This document shows positions 5,659 through 7,455 of a stretch of 7,455 nucleotides of DNA, in pieces; within the stretch, counting starts at the first letter, position 1; every line of letters begins with the position of its first letter. The notes below the pieces were generated by a model. It was not told where the DNA came from. It saw only the letters and a list, made by a program, of their open reading frames with translations, and ran no database searches. Origin of the DNA: Bacilli bacterium. Its GTDB lineage: Bacteria > Bacillota_I > Bacilli_A > RF39 > UBA660. Location of the stretch: positions 1 through 7,455 of the forward strand of contig CAAHEM010000087.1 of assembly GCA_900772435.1 (NCBI GenBank), in the 5' to 3' direction. Both the position numbers and the translations under genes were made by a program.

Positions 5659-6234
5659 ATGATAAAAGATTATATAAAAAAGTATGAGGGTTGTTCTATA
5701 GTAGTATCTGTTTTGATGATATGTCTTTCTTTATTTTTAATGTTTAAACCATTAAAATCGTTAGAAGTATTTACTGTAATATTTGCTATTATTATTCTAC
5801 TTAGTGGTTTAGGATATTTAATATCTTATTTTACAATTTCAAAAGAATCAAGACTATTCAGCATTGATTTATTGTTAGGACTTGTAACTATTATTTCTGG
5901 TATTATGTTACTAGTGTATAAAAAAGATGTTATAAATGTATTTCCAATAATATTGGGTATATGGATAATAATTAGTAATTTATTTAAGCTTCAATTATCT
6001 ATCAACTTAAGTTTATTCCTTGACAATACTTATTTAGGTCTTGTTTTAATTACTATCTTAATGATTATTTTTGGTTTATTATTAATCATAAATCCATTTG
6101 CTTCATTTATGACTATTACAGTAACAGCAGGAACTTTATTATTAATTACAGAAGTTATAAATTTGATAGAAAGTATTTACGTTATAATAAAATTAAATAA
6201 GGTTAAAGATTTATCATTTACTATTACTAGATAA
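5659..6234 (+). CDS. HdeD/DUF308-family six-helix integral membrane protein
   Basis: This 191-residue, very hydrophobic protein has six probable membrane helices (about 12-29, 36-59, 68-87, 92-112, 125-145 and 149-177), joined by short loops and with a charged N-terminus. It shows the three-fold internal repeat of the HdeD/DUF308 family: a helix, a turn with a short Lys/Pro/Asn motif (FKPLKS at 29-34, YKKDV at 87-91, INPFAS at 144-149), then a Gly-rich helix. HdeD was first linked to acid resistance in enterobacteria, but Bacillota members are mostly uncharacterised, so no function is assigned beyond a cytoplasmic membrane protein. The start is set by a strong AGGAGG (5648-5653), five bases before the ATG. 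I could not find a convincing promoter between the tRNA terminator and this gene; TTTATA/TATATT at 5613-5641 would place transcription start on the ribosome site. A terminator follows, so the gene is monocistronic. Confidence 0.85.
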   Translation: MIKDYIKKYEGCSIVVSVLMICLSLFLMFKPLKSLEVFTVIFAIIILLSGLGYLISYFTISKESRLFSIDLLLGLVTIISGIMLLVYKKDVINVFPIILGIWIIISNLFKLQLSINLSLFLDNTYLGLVLITILMIIFGLLLIINPFASFMTITVTAGTLLLITEVINLIESIYVIIKLNKVKDLSFTITR

Positions 6235-6257
6235 GAATGACTATTCATTCTTTTTTC
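6233..6257 (+). terminator. Intrinsic terminator of the HdeD-like gene
   Basis: An 8-bp stem (AAGAATGA at 6233-6240 with TCATTCTT at 6245-6252) with a CTAT loop runs directly into T6251-T6256. The last two bases of the TAA stop form the base of the stem. Confidence 0.85.
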
Positions 6258-6290
6258 TTTACATTCATAGAATTATGTAGTAATAGTATG

Positions 6291-6320
6291 TTTACTAATA
6301 AAGACGATGAGTGATATAAT
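6291..6320 (+). promoter_or_regulatory. yerB: Putative sigma-A promoter of yerB
   Basis: A perfect TATAAT (6315-6320) is preceded by an extended -10 TGA (6312-6314) and, 18 bases upstream, by a weak -35 TTTACT (6291-6296, 4 of 6). The predicted start near 6327 places the AGAGGAG ribosome site at the very start of the transcript. Confidence 0.6.
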
Positions 6321-6340
6321 GAAAATAGAGGAGTGGTAGA

Positions 6341-7351
6341 ATGAAAAAAAAGATACTAAGTTCTTTAATTTGTTTAACATTATTAATTAGTTTATGCGGG
6401 TGTGGTAAAAAAGTAGAAGAACAAGGAGAAGTTGAACAAGCAAAAGAACCAGAAAAACAATTAAAAATAGTAAATTTAAAATCTAAGACAAGACCATATG
6501 CTGTAATGATTAATAATAATCATGCGGCATGGCCTCAAGCTGGAATTCAAGATGCTTATATAGTTTATGAAATTGTGGTTGAAGGCGGAATAACACGTAT
6601 GATGGCTCTTTATAAAGATGCCCAAACAGCAAAAATAGGCTCAATAAGAAGTTCAAGACATTATTTCCTGGATTATGCTTTAGAAAATGATGCTATATAT
6701 GTTCACTTTGGATGGAGTCCCAAAGCACAAAGTGATATATCTACTTTGAAAATAAATAATATTAATGGTTTATATGATAGTTGTTTTTGGCGAGACAAAA
6801 CGTTAAAAAGAGCTTATGAACATACTGCTTTTACTAATATTGAAAAATTAAATGAAACAACAAAGAAAAAAGGATATCGTACAGAAACTGATAAAGATTT
6901 ACTTTTAAATTATAGCGTAGATGAACTTGATTTAAGCACGAAAGAAGGAGCAATACCAGCTAATAATGTTACTATTAAATATTCTAATTATCATACAACA
7001 TCTTATGAATATGATAGTGAGAATAAAGTATATAAAAGGACAATGAGTGGAGTTGCTAATACAGATTTAGATAGTGGTGTTCAATATACAGCTAAAAATA
7101 TTATTACTTATAAAGTAGAAGATACAGCTCTTTCTGATACAGAAAATAAAGGAAGAAGAGATTTAAAGAATATAGGTAGTGGAGAAGGATACTATATAAC
7201 AGATGGCTATGCTGTACCAATTACTTGGGAGAAATCTTCAAGAAGTGCTCAAACAATATATAAATATAAAGATGGTAGTGAAATAGTAGTAAATGATGGT
7301 AATACATTTATACAAATTCAACCCTTAAATCAAGCATTAACAATAGAATAA
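6341..7351 (+). CDS. yerB: YerB-like lipoprotein (DUF3048)
   Basis: This 336-residue protein begins with a lipoprotein signal peptide: KKK, a hydrophobic core (5-18) and the lipobox LCGC, with C21 as the likely lipidated residue. It would be anchored on the outer face of the cytoplasmic membrane. An acidic/Lys linker (24-47) leads to the DUF3048 N-terminal domain, which carries RPYAVMINN (51-59), PQAG (65-68), VYEIVVEGGITRMMALY (75-91), IGSIRSSRHYF (99-109) and HFGWSPKA (122-129). In HTAFTN (161-166), His-Thr replaces the more usual His-Asn. The C-terminal domain (about 207-330) has the typical GSGEGYYITDGYAVPITWEK stretch (279-298) and ends with NDGNTFIQIQP (318-328). The family is widespread in Bacillota (Bacillus subtilis YerB) but its biochemical role is not established. 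The length is normal and the gene looks intact. AGAGGAG (6327-6333) supports the start. In Bacillus yerB lies near pcrA/ligA; the gene following here is too short to compare. Confidence 0.93.
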   Translation: MKKKILSSLICLTLLISLCGCGKKVEEQGEVEQAKEPEKQLKIVNLKSKTRPYAVMINNNHAAWPQAGIQDAYIVYEIVVEGGITRMMALYKDAQTAKIGSIRSSRHYFLDYALENDAIYVHFGWSPKAQSDISTLKINNINGLYDSCFWRDKTLKRAYEHTAFTNIEKLNETTKKKGYRTETDKDLLLNYSVDELDLSTKEGAIPANNVTIKYSNYHTTSYEYDSENKVYKRTMSGVANTDLDSGVQYTAKNIITYKVEDTALSDTENKGRRDLKNIGSGEGYYITDGYAVPITWEKSSRSAQTIYKYKDGSEIVVNDGNTFIQIQPLNQALTIE

Positions 7352-7379
7352 GTTATATGTCAAGCATATAGCTTTTTTT
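7350..7379 (+). terminator. Intrinsic terminator of yerB
   Basis: An 8-bp stem (7352-7359 with 7365-7372, one G-T pair), extendable by two A-T pairs, with a TCAAG loop, is followed by seven T residues (7373-7379). The last two bases of the TAA stop (7350-7351) pair with the first Ts of the tail. Confidence 0.88.
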
Positions 7380-7388
7380 ATAAATTTG

Positions 7389-7418
7389 TTGACAATTTTA
7401 AAAATAAAATTATATAAT
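7389..7418 (+). promoter_or_regulatory. Consensus sigma-A promoter for the gene at the right edge
   Basis: A perfect TTGACA (7389-7394) and a perfect TATAAT (7413-7418) are separated by 18 bases, predicting a start near 7425. This is the closest match to the consensus in the window and suggests that the next gene is well expressed. Confidence 0.85.
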
Positions 7419-7443
7419 TAGTATAGTAAAGGACAGTGGTAGG

Positions 7444-7455
7444 ATGGTTAAAGTA
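7444..7455 (+). CDS. First codons of a gene continuing beyond the window
   Basis: An ATG at 7444 follows a possible AAAGGA ribosome site (7428-7433) at a long 10-base spacing and opens a frame reading MVKV to the window end. A GTG at 7436 in another frame is an alternative start but lies too close to the same site. Four residues do not allow identification. Confidence 0.45.

Noticed and set aside
1..7455. Possible Mycoplasma-type code with TGA as Trp
   Set aside because: The genes use TGG for Trp, are full length under the standard code, and show no in-frame TGA interrupting a conserved domain. All visible stops are TAA, which fits AT richness alone.
1..7455. CRISPR array, prophage or transposon
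   Set aside because: No regularly spaced direct repeats, phage structural genes or transposase motifs were seen on either strand.

Overview
The window comes from a very AT-rich, low-G+C Gram-positive type bacterium, most likely an anaerobic or fermentative Bacillota/Bacilli lineage (possibly one of the uncultured gut groups near Erysipelotrichia or Mollicutes; this placement is inference). The evidence is the base composition, strong AGGAGG-type ribosome binding sites, sigma-A-like promoters, short U-tailed terminators, a YerB-type lipoprotein and a tRNA with encoded CCA. All seven visible stop codons are TAA and Trp is written TGG, so there is no sign of TGA recoding.

Layout. 1-393 is the 3' end of a secreted-looking, cysteine-paired protein resembling a Bacillota pseudopilin, closed by a hairpin terminator. 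437-2387 is a two-gene unit: acetate kinase (ackA) followed, with a one-base TAATG overlap, by an unrecognised 217-aa protein with residues reminiscent of the ADP-ribosyltransferase-like fold; a terminator follows. 2398-4820 is a separately promoted phosphoketolase gene (xfp). A bidirectional terminator separates it from a convergent minus-strand gene for an acidic unknown protein (4803-5384). That gene's promoter lies back to back with the promoter of a tRNA-Glu(CTC) gene (5486-5562). Then follow two single-gene units, each with its own terminator: an HdeD/DUF308 six-helix membrane protein (5659-6234) and a YerB/DUF3048 lipoprotein (6341-7351). A consensus promoter and the first codons of another gene end the window.

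How the genes fit together. Phosphoketolase splits xylulose-5-phosphate (and often fructose-6-phosphate) with inorganic phosphate to give acetyl-phosphate, and acetate kinase turns acetyl-phosphate into acetate plus ATP. The two neighbours therefore form the ATP-yielding acetate branch of a phosphoketolase pathway. The unknown gene coupled to ackA is the least explained element and the best candidate for something new. The remaining genes look like ordinary cell-envelope and housekeeping functions, and no mobile element, phage gene or CRISPR array is visible. No stretch longer than about 110 bases lacks a feature.
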